Shown here: positions 13,101-25,100 of the stretch, piece by piece
Layout of the letters: every line of letters begins with the position of its first letter
How positions within the stretch are numbered: position 1 is the stretch's first letter
Origin: Mermis nigrescens
Taxonomy: Eukaryota > Nematoda > Enoplea > Mermithida > Mermithidae
DNA length: 64,000 bases
Assembly: GCA_036768485.1 (NCBI GenBank)
Contig: JAVLUZ010000142.1
Span: 6,402,006-6,466,005 of the forward strand
Reading direction: 5' to 3'
Program-made: the position numbers and the translations under genes
The notes under the pieces: model-generated
Seen by the model: the letters and a program-made list of their open reading frames with translations, nothing else
Database searches by the model: none
What the model was told of the DNA's origin: nothing

Positions 13101-16100
13101 ATTTGTCACTTCTGTGCTTGTCATTTGCATACGTACCATAGTTTCCCAAGGTCGAAAGTTCAGGGGTTTAAATCCCAAAATTTCGGACCACTAAATTTAG
13201 AGTCTAGCCTTTTTTCAGGTCAAATATGAAAAATGGCTAAAACATCCTGTATAACATGTTTTAATGTGAAAAACTGCATTTTTAACTACATTTTATCCCA
13301 TTCTGACTAGTTTCGTCACTCTTGAGAGTAAAAAATATAAGAATCCATCGGAAATTTTGACTTTTCAGATCATTTTAACTTCATTCTAGGTATTTTATGG
13401 GTAAACAAAACAGAAGTGTATTAGTCGGCGCGGAGCGCCAAAAAAATTTAATGTCTTCGCCGCTTTTGTACCCAAATCATTGCTGAAAATGTTTGATAGC
13501 TCAAAATCGTCTGACAGTGATTCAAGTCTCGTACCCTGAGGTGGGGGTAATTCCCCCTCACCCCCTATGGGAATGTGTGATACCAACCTTTGAATAAAAT
13601 TTAAATAATAGCTTGTTAGCTTTGAAGTATATTACACTAATCAATCCTATTGCTACTGTACCCACATCACATGGAGCATATGTGTCCTATACTGTTTGTA
13701 CTCATTTACTCATATTATATCTATTACAAATCCTCGGTCCCTCGGCCCTCGGCCTCGGCCGAGGCAAGGATTTCAAAGTTCCTCGGCCTCGGCCTCGGCC
13801 GAGGGAAAAAAAGACCCTCGTCCGATCCCTACATATAGGCTAAAACTTTTTAACTTTGTGGGATTAGGGACGACCGACTTTGGATTGGTTGATCCGTCAC
13901 AAATTTCCCTGTTATTCTAGGGTTGGGTTTCAACTTATAGTACAAGTGTGTCAAAGTGAGATAGCAATAGCATTGACAGATACGTGTTTGAATTTTTGTT
14001 TAAAAGGGTAGGAAATGCAAATTTCACTCGAATCGTTGTTGGGGTAGAAAGGTAAAATAATTTATTTTTGGACGCGGCCTCTAGTTAAGGCGATTCCAAT
14101 ACTTGTTTACATTTTAAACTAATCAGCTTGAATGCCAAAATTGCTTTACATTGCAGAAAGAAAATGTAAGTCTTGCATTTTTTGTATTAATCAGAGAGAA
14201 GTCGTCAATAGTAGCTGGTTTCAAGGGCGTTTTGAGGCGGTTGAAATGCACGACGCTACTGACGCTGATGAATTCCAAGACAGTGGCGAAGAAGTATATT
14301 TTTTGTTTCAGTGTTTTGCATCATTCGTATTTTTCATTTAAAAATTGACGTGTACACACGTTTAGGAGCTGCTGTTGCGTATGCGCATAATAGAAATTCA
14401 AAATTTTTTTATCTATTGACAATTAAGAAGTGACCCGATTTTCGTTTAGACTTAAACAGACGGCTGACATTTTTATCAAAATTTAAAAAATAATACTCAA
14501 TTTTCCATAAATTAAAACAAGAATTATAGCTAAAATGTTGGGATGACGAATGGAAGATTTGAAATTTCGGAAGTAATAAATGGTCTTCATTTACGTTTTT
14601 ATAACGTCGTTCGCTTGGGATGCACGCATGCATTCAAATATCTACAGCTAAATCTCACCTATAGATGCTCAGCATAGCTGGTCTGGATCTTAAAAATCTG
14701 GTGTACCTACTTTTATCCACAGTTTCGGATCATTTCAAACACTTTTGTAGAATACTTATGATTTACATCAATTTTTTGCCTTCACTTTGCCTCATTTTCC
14801 CGAGGGAATTTCACTTTTTTCATTCCCAGGGGCACGACTTCTTTGTATTCGCAAAGATTTTTCCCGATATTCGAAGACTTTTCGGGACCGTCTTTGTACA
14901 TTTAAAAAATATTTGCTATGACAAAAGCTGTTAAAAGGTTAAAAATTACGTAGTAAAATTTTCGGCGCTTCGCGCCGAAATGAGTAATTGTCTGTTCAAT
15001 ATACCTTTATAATGGCAGAATTTGTATTTAGAATAGAAAAATACCAAATTTTTCGGCGCTTCGTGCCGTTTTGAGACAATTTTTAGTGTTTTTATCGTCA
15101 GAAACCTAGAAATTGGCTAAAATACACTATCGAAGGTCGAAAAACCCTGTTTTGAAACACTAAAGGCGCTACTGTGCCATATTATAGTACCCAGCAGCTT
15201 ACATGTACAAAATCTACAAAGACTTTTGGGAACCATTTTTGTACATGTGCAAAGGGATCTTGTACAAAAAACTAGAACCCCTAGCCACTACGTGCATGTC
15301 ATATTTTTTCCAACAAGAATAGCGAACTCTGTCATTCAGATAAGCTTTTGTCCAGGGCTGGTTTTACAACTCAAACCCTTTATTTTTTTATTATAAACCG
15401 GTGTTCTCCCAATCTTTGATCGAATTGCTGCTCCCCCTTAATGTTTTAATTTGTTTTCTAGCCTTTCAAATTTTGAGCGAAGGCTAGCTTTTTTAAAGCT
15501 TTTCTTTAGGCGTTTTTAGTCGTTTGGAATCGAAAACTGGATTCATACTGCATGGTTAGTTGGCTTGACACAAGATTTTGAGTCGTTAAAAGTTTTATGC
15601 CGATTAATGAATTACTGGTTGCTAAGCTTGTTTAGAAGAACAAATTTTCCAATTTTAGTCTGAATTTTCCTGATACTTTCGGTAATCGTTCAGTCGTCGA
15701 AAACTTCGTGCGGACTAATTGACTATGGCAATTAATTACTAAATTTCCGTGTGCGACTGTGCTGTGACATTTTGATTTCTTGATTCTAGTTCCTTTAACT
15801 TTTTAATTTTTAAACAACACCGAATATCTGCAATCGTCGGCTGAAAGATTTGATAGTAAAATCAGAAGATACGTTAGAAAAGGCTTTATTTTGTAACCCA
15901 TATTGTGATTTATTGAAGATCGGCTATTTTTATCAGATATTTTTGTAGGTAACCTTTGGTAAATTTTATTATTGATGTTAGCTTTTCATACAAAGTTCAT
16001 GCATTACGTGCCTTCGTGCACTGCTGTGTGCATCTGTTAACGAACTTCTTTTCTGTTTTACTCTAGGCACTGTACAGGACAAAGCGAAGCAGACTATTTA

Positions 16101-19100
16101 GCGATGGATCAGAACAATTTGAGCGCAGGAAGCATAATAGTGATTGAATGTTTATTGATTTATTCGTTCGGAAATGATCGTTAATAATTAATTATTGTCA
16201 TATTAGTCATTTAATCTAATTACGCGTCCTCGGTTTTTTCTTTACAAAGCTTCTTTCAACTTCGTTAACACATTACTGGTAATTTTAAGCTATTATGCAT
16301 TTTTTGACAAAATCTTTTGCTATGGATACGCGTGGAAAAAAATTATTTCAGGCGTTTCTAACGACGCTCTTTCTTTCTAGACGATAAGAACAAAATATTT
16401 TCGAGATAAATTCAATTGAACTCAACAAAATATGGTCAAGAATGGCTATTCGGCGCGAAGCGCTTGGTACTTTTCAAGTAAAATATCGCTTAAACATTAA
16501 AAATGGGGCCTCGGGGTAAAAGCTTTTTTTTATTTCTTGTGTAAATTTTCCGTTATTCTGTCATATTTATTCGTAAACAAATGGTTTCATGTTAACTGAA
16601 TCTGTTTAGAAAAGAAAAGGTGCAAAACGGCTTATGCAAACGATCCGCTTAATGTTCGTTGTATCCGAAGACGTTACACAAGCCTCGACGAATGGCGGGT
16701 CGATGTGCACAAACTGAATGCCGAAATTCGAAATTTGCGCGAAAAATTACGCAATAAGTTGGTTAGTGTAATTAAGTGTGAAGTAAAGTGAAAATATGGT
16801 GTGAACGAAAATAAATGGGCTGCCATGTAGTATTCGTCTTCAAATTAAAAGTCGCCAGACTTATCTAAGTATATGTATTTTGCCTCTAACAAAATCTTTT
16901 ATTAAAGACGTTCGTATTAATTTTTGACGTCATGCATCTAATGGAGCGTAAACAACCGATAGGCTTACGAAGCATTTTTCATCGATAAGTTATAATGGCT
17001 GAATTCTGTAGCTCAGTATTTGATTTCTTTGTGCTTTTTTAATTAGAATCTATTTAAATTTTCGAATGCTTACAATTTATATCACCTTTCAATTATTACT
17101 TCCTACTTCTAAAATATTTCGTTTTCACAAAAGAAAAGCATATACAGTGCTGCTCAAAAGTTTAGAGCCACCTTGTTCGCGCAGTCTGAAATCGGATAAA
17201 ATCATAAGCGCGCTTTTAAGTTTAAAGTTAAAATGAACGACTTTCACATTACACAATTTTCTAAGTCATTTTTTCCGCTGATTCCGAAAACTTCAGTCGT
17301 TTTCAATTCTGTTCACTGCCTGCTGACTTATCATGGGCAAATCTCAGTCTATTTTTCCAGTCATTCGATCGAAAATCGTCTCTATGTTAAAGATGCCAAA
17401 CTATGGCAAAGAGTAATTGCAGGACGTCTAAATAATAGTCGGCACGCCGTTCAAAATGCACTTTCGAAACATGATATTTTGATGCGTTTACTGATCTTCC
17501 TCGGTCCGGGCGACCCTCTAAATTGTCCACGCGAGATTTATGCGATTCAAAGCGAGTTTCCTCGAAAAATAGACGATTGACTGCTTCTGACTTGCAAGCT
17601 GAATTTTCTATTGGTGTTGGACCATCCGTGTCAAGGCAGACAATTAGCCGGCACCTCTGCCGTATTGGACTTTTTGCTAGAATTGCCGTAAAAAAGCCTT
17701 TCGTGAGCGAAATTAATAGAAAGAAGCGTCTTAATTTTGCTCGAACTTTTGCACATTGAACATTTCTTGACTGGTCAAAAGTTTCATTTTCTGATGAATC
17801 AAAATTCGATTATTTTACTCCCAAAGCGAGGGTTTTTGTCCGTAGACGTTCAGGCGAAAAGTATAACGTTGACTGTATGGTCGGCAGTGTCAAACACGGT
17901 GGAGGAGGTAGCGTTATGATCTGGGGTTCATTTGGCGCTCAAGATGTTGGTGATTTAGTTTTCGTTCCTTCTTCCCCAAAATTTACAGCCGCTTCGTACA
18001 TTGACTTAATCGATGAGCACTTGACCTCCTCTTTAGCGACTGCTATAGAAAATCCATCGGAGGAATTTTTTTCCAGCAGGATAACGATCCAAAACATGAG
18101 GCGAACGCTACTATGTTGTACTTTGTGACTAACGGAGTTCCTTTATTACCATGGCCTCCTCAGTCCCCGGTCCTCAATCCGATTGAAAATATCTGGTGCA
18201 TTATGAAAGGAGAACTTAGAAAACAGAATTTCCGTGCACACTCTAGGAATGAAATGATACAAAAATTGGAGCATATTTGGGCTTCGATCCCAAAGGAAAA
18301 TACATTGAACTGATCAATTCAATGCCAGTTCGTTTACAAACGCTAATTCACAGCAAAGGCTACCTGATTGCATTTTAATCGATTGTTTTTTGTTGATTTT
18401 TGACTGTTGATTATTGTTCTTGTCATTTCTGTTCAGTTTTAAAGTTTTCATCAATGCCTAGTTAAGTATTTATGACTAAAACAAAAACTGCATTTAAATA
18501 GGTGGCTTTAAACTTTTGAGCAGCACTGTATATTACATAGGTACATAGATAAAATATCTGAAACTACAATACGAGCATTAGTCATTGTATAGCATATCCT
18601 ATTGCTTTATCAAAAACGATCTAGTTCTAAAGTTGTCCTAAAAGTATTTGAGTTTAAAGCTCCTAAATCCTTCAACAGATATGTTGAACATTTTATATTT
18701 TCTAGAATTTCGATAATGTCTTCGGTCTGCTAAATTCTAAATCACGTTGCCGGTATTTACATGTACATAAGTATATGATTTTTTGCCTATAAGCTGACGT
18801 GCACAGCATAGGTGGGCGGCACCAAAGTTCTGCGGGGTGCGAGATTTTTCGAAAGGTCGAAAAATGGTCTTTAAAATGGTGACATGGCGAAAACACACCA
18901 TTTTTCATCGTTCCTCATCCAGCACTATCCGTTGGCATCAAAAAATGACGGGAAAAAAACAAAATAAATTTCATAAATATGAATTCTGGGGGGTATTTTG
19001 GTTTCTGGCGATTGCATACCCCCACGCCCAGGTATGGTGCATACAGAGTATTGTAAGGGTATTGGAATACTAGACCATGAAGCTGGGAATTATAAATTAC

Positions 19101-22100
19101 TTTAAGTCGGTTTTTAAGGACAGAAAAGCAGAAATATTGGCGACCACTCTGTGAACCAGGATTATACAGGGTGGACCAGTGGCGGATCCTGGATTTTCCT
19201 AAAGGGGACGGAACCATGACTTGGGCGGAAAAATTAGCCGTTTTAAGCCGAAAATCGCTAAAAATCGCTCAAAAATCCTTAATTTTGCGCATTATTTTAA
19301 GCCACGAGGGGCGGCTGCGCCCCCCGCCCCCCCCCTAAATCCGCCCCTGGGGTGGACCATAAAAAACGAATCGCATATTGGTCCTTATAATTTCGCAAAT
19401 ACTCGACCAAATGTTAACGCGGTTCACTGCATAAAATAAGCTACCTTTACATCATTCTACTTCTTTAACAGAAACAGAGAATTAAACGCGGTCTGCTCTA
19501 TACGATAATAAAAGTGTTTGTTTAATAATTAATTCAGTTTTATTTTGATTAGTTCAGTCTGTGTGAGGCGAATGCATTTTTACTGCGGGTTGCTACATTC
19601 ATAATAAAGATTTTTAATTAGCAAGCAGTTGTCGAATGCAACTTTTGTTTGAAGCTTTATTATTTCTACAGTAAGCCATAATACTGCGAAGCAAATTAGT
19701 TCAAAGATTGCTAAATGAAGTGTCTTTGGAGTAAAACAAATTTCACTCATCTGTCACAGAATGCTGCAAAGTTACAGGGCAGCAAATACAATTAATGTTT
19801 CTGACTGATTTTTTTTGACTCGAAAAAAGGACTTTCTATAAATTGTGTGCAGCTTTTGAGCAAAGCGATAAGTATAATTGTCACTTTAGTTTTAGGATAC
19901 AGTGATGATAGGTCTTTTTATCAAAGCAAGCCACATTTCATTTTATCTCGTCGTTAAGAAGTTACGAGGTCCGATAGGCGATTCGTTTCTTTATGTCCCA
20001 CCAGTGTTTTTTTTGTATTCGGCAAAGATTTTTCCCGATGTACAAAGACTTTTCGGGACCGTCTTTGTACACGTACAAAGATTTTTGGGAAGACGAAAAT
20101 TGCAAAAAAGGCTGGAATTCGCAAAAATATGAGTAATTGTGTGTTCTATATATCTTTATAATGGCAAAAATTGCATTTCAAAAGGAAAATGTCAAATTTT
20201 TCGGCGCTTCCCGCCGTTTCAAGACGATTCTTAGTGAGTTTCTGCCCTTAGAAACTCAGAAATTAGTTAAAATATACTAACAAAAGTCGAACAACTCTGT
20301 TTTTACCACACTAAAATCGTTACTGTACCATATTATAGTACCCAAAAATTTGTGTCTTTAAAATACACAAAGATTTTTGGGAAGACAAAAACTGTAAAAA
20401 GGTGTGAAATTCGGAAAATTTTCGGCGCGGTTTATCCTATATATCTTTAAAATGGAAGAATTTGCATTTAGAGTGGAAAAATGTCAACTTTTTCGAGTGC
20501 TTCGCGCCGTTTTGATACAATTTTCAGTAATTTTTAGCGTCAGAAACCCAGAAATTAACTAAAACACACTACCAAAAGTCGAACAACTGTATTTTTACTA
20601 CACTTAAATCGCTACTGTACCATATTATAGTACCCAATAATTTGTGTACAAAACATACAAAGATTTTTGGGAAGACAAAAAGTGTAAAAAGGTGTAAAAT
20701 TCCCAAAAATTTTCAATGCTTCGCGCCGATATGAGTAATTGTTGTCCTATATATCTTCAAAGTGGCAGAATTTGCATTTAGAATGGAAAAATCTCAAATT
20801 TTTCGGCGCTTCGCGCCGTCTTAAGACAATTTTCATTGATTTTGCCCTTAGAGACCCAGAAATTAGTTAAAATACACTACCAAAGATCGAAAACCCTGTT
20901 TTACCGCGCTAAAATCGCTACTGTACTATATTATAGTACACAAAATTTGCAAATTTGCATGTGTAAAATGTACAAAGACTTTTGAGGACCATATTTGTAC
21001 ATATACAAACGGACCTAGTTCAAAAAACACTGTGTCCCACCCTGTATAATATCACTGATTGACCCACACTCAAGAGTAGTTTGATAGGGTAGGGTCTAGC
21101 GCAAAATATTTTATTTGAAACTTAGGTTACCTACAGACCTTGGGAAAATAGATTATGTGCTTTGCCTAATTTTGGGTGTTTAAAATTTTGCCAAGAGTAC
21201 CTAAATAGAATATGTAAATCTGCATGCAATGCGCTCTATTTACTCGTACTTAAGTGGTGCAAAATAAACATGATAGCATCAAACAAATGCATATAGGTAG
21301 CAAAATGGCTATAAGCTAATTTTGAAATTTTCCAGTACCCTGAAGACTATGACCGTATGTTCATTTTTTCATTTTTCAAACCCTAAGCCATTTAAATAAT
21401 ATAAAGCATTTTATTTTGCATTGATTTACGTTTTGTTTTCTAACGCTTTTGTTTTTTTTCTTGAATATTCTATTGACTATTTGAGTCTTATTTTTGAATT
21501 ATTTATTTTGGAAATCGAACCTGGAATAATTTTTTTAATTAATGAGGCGACTAAATTATAGTTAAGTACCGTTTTATTTTAATTTATCATGGATATTTAC
21601 GAAGTCTCGATCTTTTTTTTAAATCAGAAACTGCGCTTCTCTAGCGTAGAATTGCTTTAAACCAGCCGATTCAATTTAAATATCTATTTCATATAAAGAT
21701 AACTTCTTAACACGAATTCAATCTTATTCCAGTTTTAAGAAACGGCGGAAATAAAGCGTCGATCGATTTGTGAATTCATAGTGAGCAATCATATGCGCGC
21801 ATTGGGTTATCTAATTTTGAACAATTTAACAAATGAAGAATTCGATCGATTATCGAATTTTTTGTGTTGAAGGACTTAAGACGGAAAATGAAGCAGGGTA
21901 AACCACTGGAGCAAGCTGAAGAAATCGATTACGCGACTAATGATTACTTAGACTTCGATTTCGCTCCTTCAGGACATTCACGCGTCAGCACAAAAAATAA
22001 GTCGAGCAGAAGATGTACATGCGGAAAAAAAGCGCATCCGTTGAAGTGAGCATCATAGCGACTTCGATCACGATTATTTATCCAGAAAAATTGAGAGTTG

Positions 22101-25100
22101 TACATATTCTTGAAGCTTATTGTACGTGCATCTTTGCTAACAGATTTTACGGTCTACGACGTTTTGGCGCCAGCAACTTATAAATTATTCTAATTAAATC
22201 AATCTCGAAGCGATTTTGTAATAAATTACATATATATTCAGAAAGCAGGTTCTACAAGCTACATAATAGCATATTGTTCTTTTCGATTCGTTGAGTATCC
22301 ATTTGTGTACGACTGAAAAACTGTAGAAAATCCAGTGTATTTTAGATGCATTTAATTATCTCACTAAATTCAAAGATATTCTAAAAGTATTTCATACCAT
22401 CACGTAGAGAATTAAATGGGCTTTCAGAATCTGTATTATACTTCAATAATAAATGGAATGTAAATAATTAATAATATTACAAAGGGTGTGGCGCCAACCC
22501 ATTCCCCAGATTTTAACGTAATAAAGTGCGGCTGCAATTTACGTATAATCTCTGCATTGTTTTAAAAAATCTCAGATTTCATTCGATTATGCAAACATAC
22601 AGAGCTGGCTTCTACTTGTTTCGCGCATAAATTTCGAGATTTATCTGTGCGGAAGTCATCAAATCCTTATTTTTTATTTAAGCTAAGTAAAGCACACTCC
22701 ATTTTGGTCCAACTGGTATATTAGCACATTCGGCGGCCAAAAGTATTAGAGTGACAGTCGGCTGCTTCTGTGCGGTGTGGTGAAATATTTTTTTGAAAAT
22801 TTTGATGAAAAAATTTATGGAAAGCCGATTTTGTGATCAAGATTATAAAAAAATGCTAAATATTAATGAAAGAGGTGCATCTTTCGTGCAGAAATATAGA
22901 AATGATAGAAAAAGTAACCTTTTGGGAGAAATTCATTGTACATACGCTAGATACAGATTATATTAGTTATACAGAGTGGCCCATAAAAAAGGCTACATTT
23001 TTTAATACGCTATAACCTTGGGTCATCTTAAAATAAAATTTTAAGACCAGCTGCATTAGATAGGTAAACATGTCTTTATTTGATCAAATTAAAAATTTTG
23101 GCCAGCTTCCAGCGGTACCTGCAATACGGCAATTTGTTTACACCTCACTGCTTAAACCCCAGGGTTTCTGCATTTAATTACATTACCGTGTATGTTGTTA
23201 TTATTTTTTGATATTTTTGACAATATTTCCAGTCACAAAAATTAATCAGCAGATTTTTAAATCTCCAGAATAGATACGCGTCCTATCGTGTTAAAAATTT
23301 CAGGATATCGTTAAAACAGGGTGCAAATTGATGGCAGGACCAGTGACGCTATTGGCGTTTACACAATATCAAAGTAGGGTGTAAACAAATTGCCTTAGGG
23401 CCCGAAACACTGTAACTTGAGTTTGGTTAAAATTTTTTGCTTATTTAGGAAGAAGAGACTTTTATCTATCGAACGCAGCCAGTTTGAAAGTTTGAAGTTT
23501 ACATGAGCCGAAGTTATGACCTGTCAAATTGGAATGTAGCCTTTTTTATGGGCCACCCTGTATATAGATCATATATATAGGTGCATTAATACATCTAATA
23601 TATAAAATAATATAATAATAGATAATATAATCATTCACCATTTATTTACATATGTATGTAAACAGTGGTTGTCCAGTGCTTGTTTGCTTGTCTGATCAAA
23701 TTTTGTAACACGGAAAAGATTTATTTTATGTTCAGGGCCTTTCTCGTAAAACTACTTAGCTCGGGTTTTGGCGCAAAATTTTTTTCAGAGTTGCCTAAAT
23801 GTTGATATCTGACAAGCTCATAGAAAGACTTGAACAACAATTCGTGTAAAAAGTGTGAATTAAAGTAAAAATATTGCTTATTTCAAAAACCAAATTTTCA
23901 CCCTCGAAACGTCTGTCAGCAAAGAATCTTTGAATTCGTCGATCAATTCAGCTACTGTTCGAAGCTGACAGAGGTTATTGTGAGTTCCACTTACTGCTTT
24001 TCTTTTTTGTATATAAACTTCGTTTCTTTGTTCAATCGAAAATCGGTCAAAAACTGTCTATACTTTGTGTACAAAGATGTACAAGCGTCGCTCCAAAAAT
24101 CTTTGTACGAGCCTTAAAATCTATGTCCCGTACAAAAATAAAAAAGTTATTCTACTTACTGTAACTTTACAGCAAATCACTTAAAATTTCATCAGCCTTC
24201 ATGCATTTGTTAACAAATTATCAGTGACCTGACCATCTCAATTTTGGCAAAAAAAAGTTCGAAATTTTTTTTGCGTTTAAACTCGACCTATTTAATTCTA
24301 GGAGAAAATCTCTGGATTTACAACAAACGTTGCCCTTTATACAAAATTTTATCAAACAAGCAAACAAACTTTGGGCTACACTTTAGAAATGTTTCAATCG
24401 CTAATTTCAAGTATACTTTACAACATGTCGTTTTTAGTAATGAACCGTATTTTAGATACCCTGTTTATAATTTTTGTGCTATATATAAAATGTTTTATCG
24501 ATTTTTTAGGATGACGCCGAATGAAGTTGAGTACATTTCCTACGCCGATCTAGTTGCCATCGCGGAAGAACGTCAAAAGTCGCGGGCCAACCAAAAAAGC
24601 GATCAGAATAGAAGTAGAAAGAGGCGGCGAAAGAATAAAAAATCTAACAAAAATCAATTCGGCAACGCGACTTTGAACGAACGATCATTTTTGGGCGAGC
24701 AAAAACGCAAATTTTGCAGCGTCCCGAATTTGAATTGCTTTACGCATGACAACGATCACTGGAAAACGCCGCCTTTTTGGACCCTCGGGCCATTTTGTTT
24801 TTGCCAAAATTCCAACAACAACACTTATTGGTGCTTGAGAACAATCAACGACACGCACGACTTTTTGTACTGCGAATTCGTCACCGGTTTCGTCAGCTTT
24901 TACGATATGACCAAAGATAAGTATCAAGTGAGATACATTCGCTTGTTGCATTTTCGATCATATGCAAAAGTGCGTCAGGGGATGGACATACGTGTTACAG
25001 GGGGATGAGCGATCCCTCCGTCAAACATTGGCCGTCCCTTATCCCCCAAAGCCAAAAAATTTTAGACCCTTCCCCGATAAAATTATATTTTTTGGCCGTT

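Larger units (their letters stand above)
10933..13830. mobile_element. 2.9-kb hAT-like element with perfect 8-bp duplication
   Basis: Inverted ends AGGGATCGGACGAGG (left) and CCTCGTCCGATCCCT (right) are followed inward by CCTCGGCC-type repeats on both sides. ACATATAG flanks it exactly at 10925-10932 and 13831-13838. It carries an inverted pair of minisatellites (11208-11445 and 12155-12385), some unique sequence (11045-11200) and a candidate exon (11867-11984). No transposase domain is visible, so it is non-autonomous. Confidence 0.85.
10826..13910 (+). repeat. Second family D copy split by an insertion
   Basis: The left part (10826-10932) begins CTGACATGTAACAATTC, and the right part (13839 on) reads GGCTAAAACTTTTTAACTTT and CGACCGACTTTGG. 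The element 10933-13830 interrupts it. Confidence 0.6.
19167..21044. mobile_element. Mariner-type MITE interrupted by two other elements
   Basis: The left end CAGGGTGGACCATAAAAAAC, followed by GAATCGCATATTGGTCC, and a right end that is its inverse (GGTCCGATAGGCGATTC...CCACCCTG) define a TA-flanked MITE (TA at 19165-19166 and 21045-21046). A hAT-like insertion splits the left end (19177-19349) and a family B element splits the right end (20002-21032). Without them the host would be about 670 bp. Confidence 0.75.

Noticed and set aside
21740..21872. Possible extension of SULF exon 11 upstream to an acceptor near 21732
   Set aside because: In-frame stops occur in this stretch, and only the acceptor at 21872 gives phase agreement with exon 10.
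24244..24509. Upstream part of the 254-residue open frame that contains SULF exon 12
   Set aside because: No family similarity, a good acceptor (TTTTTTAG) at 24509 and exact phase agreement with exon 11 indicate it is intron.
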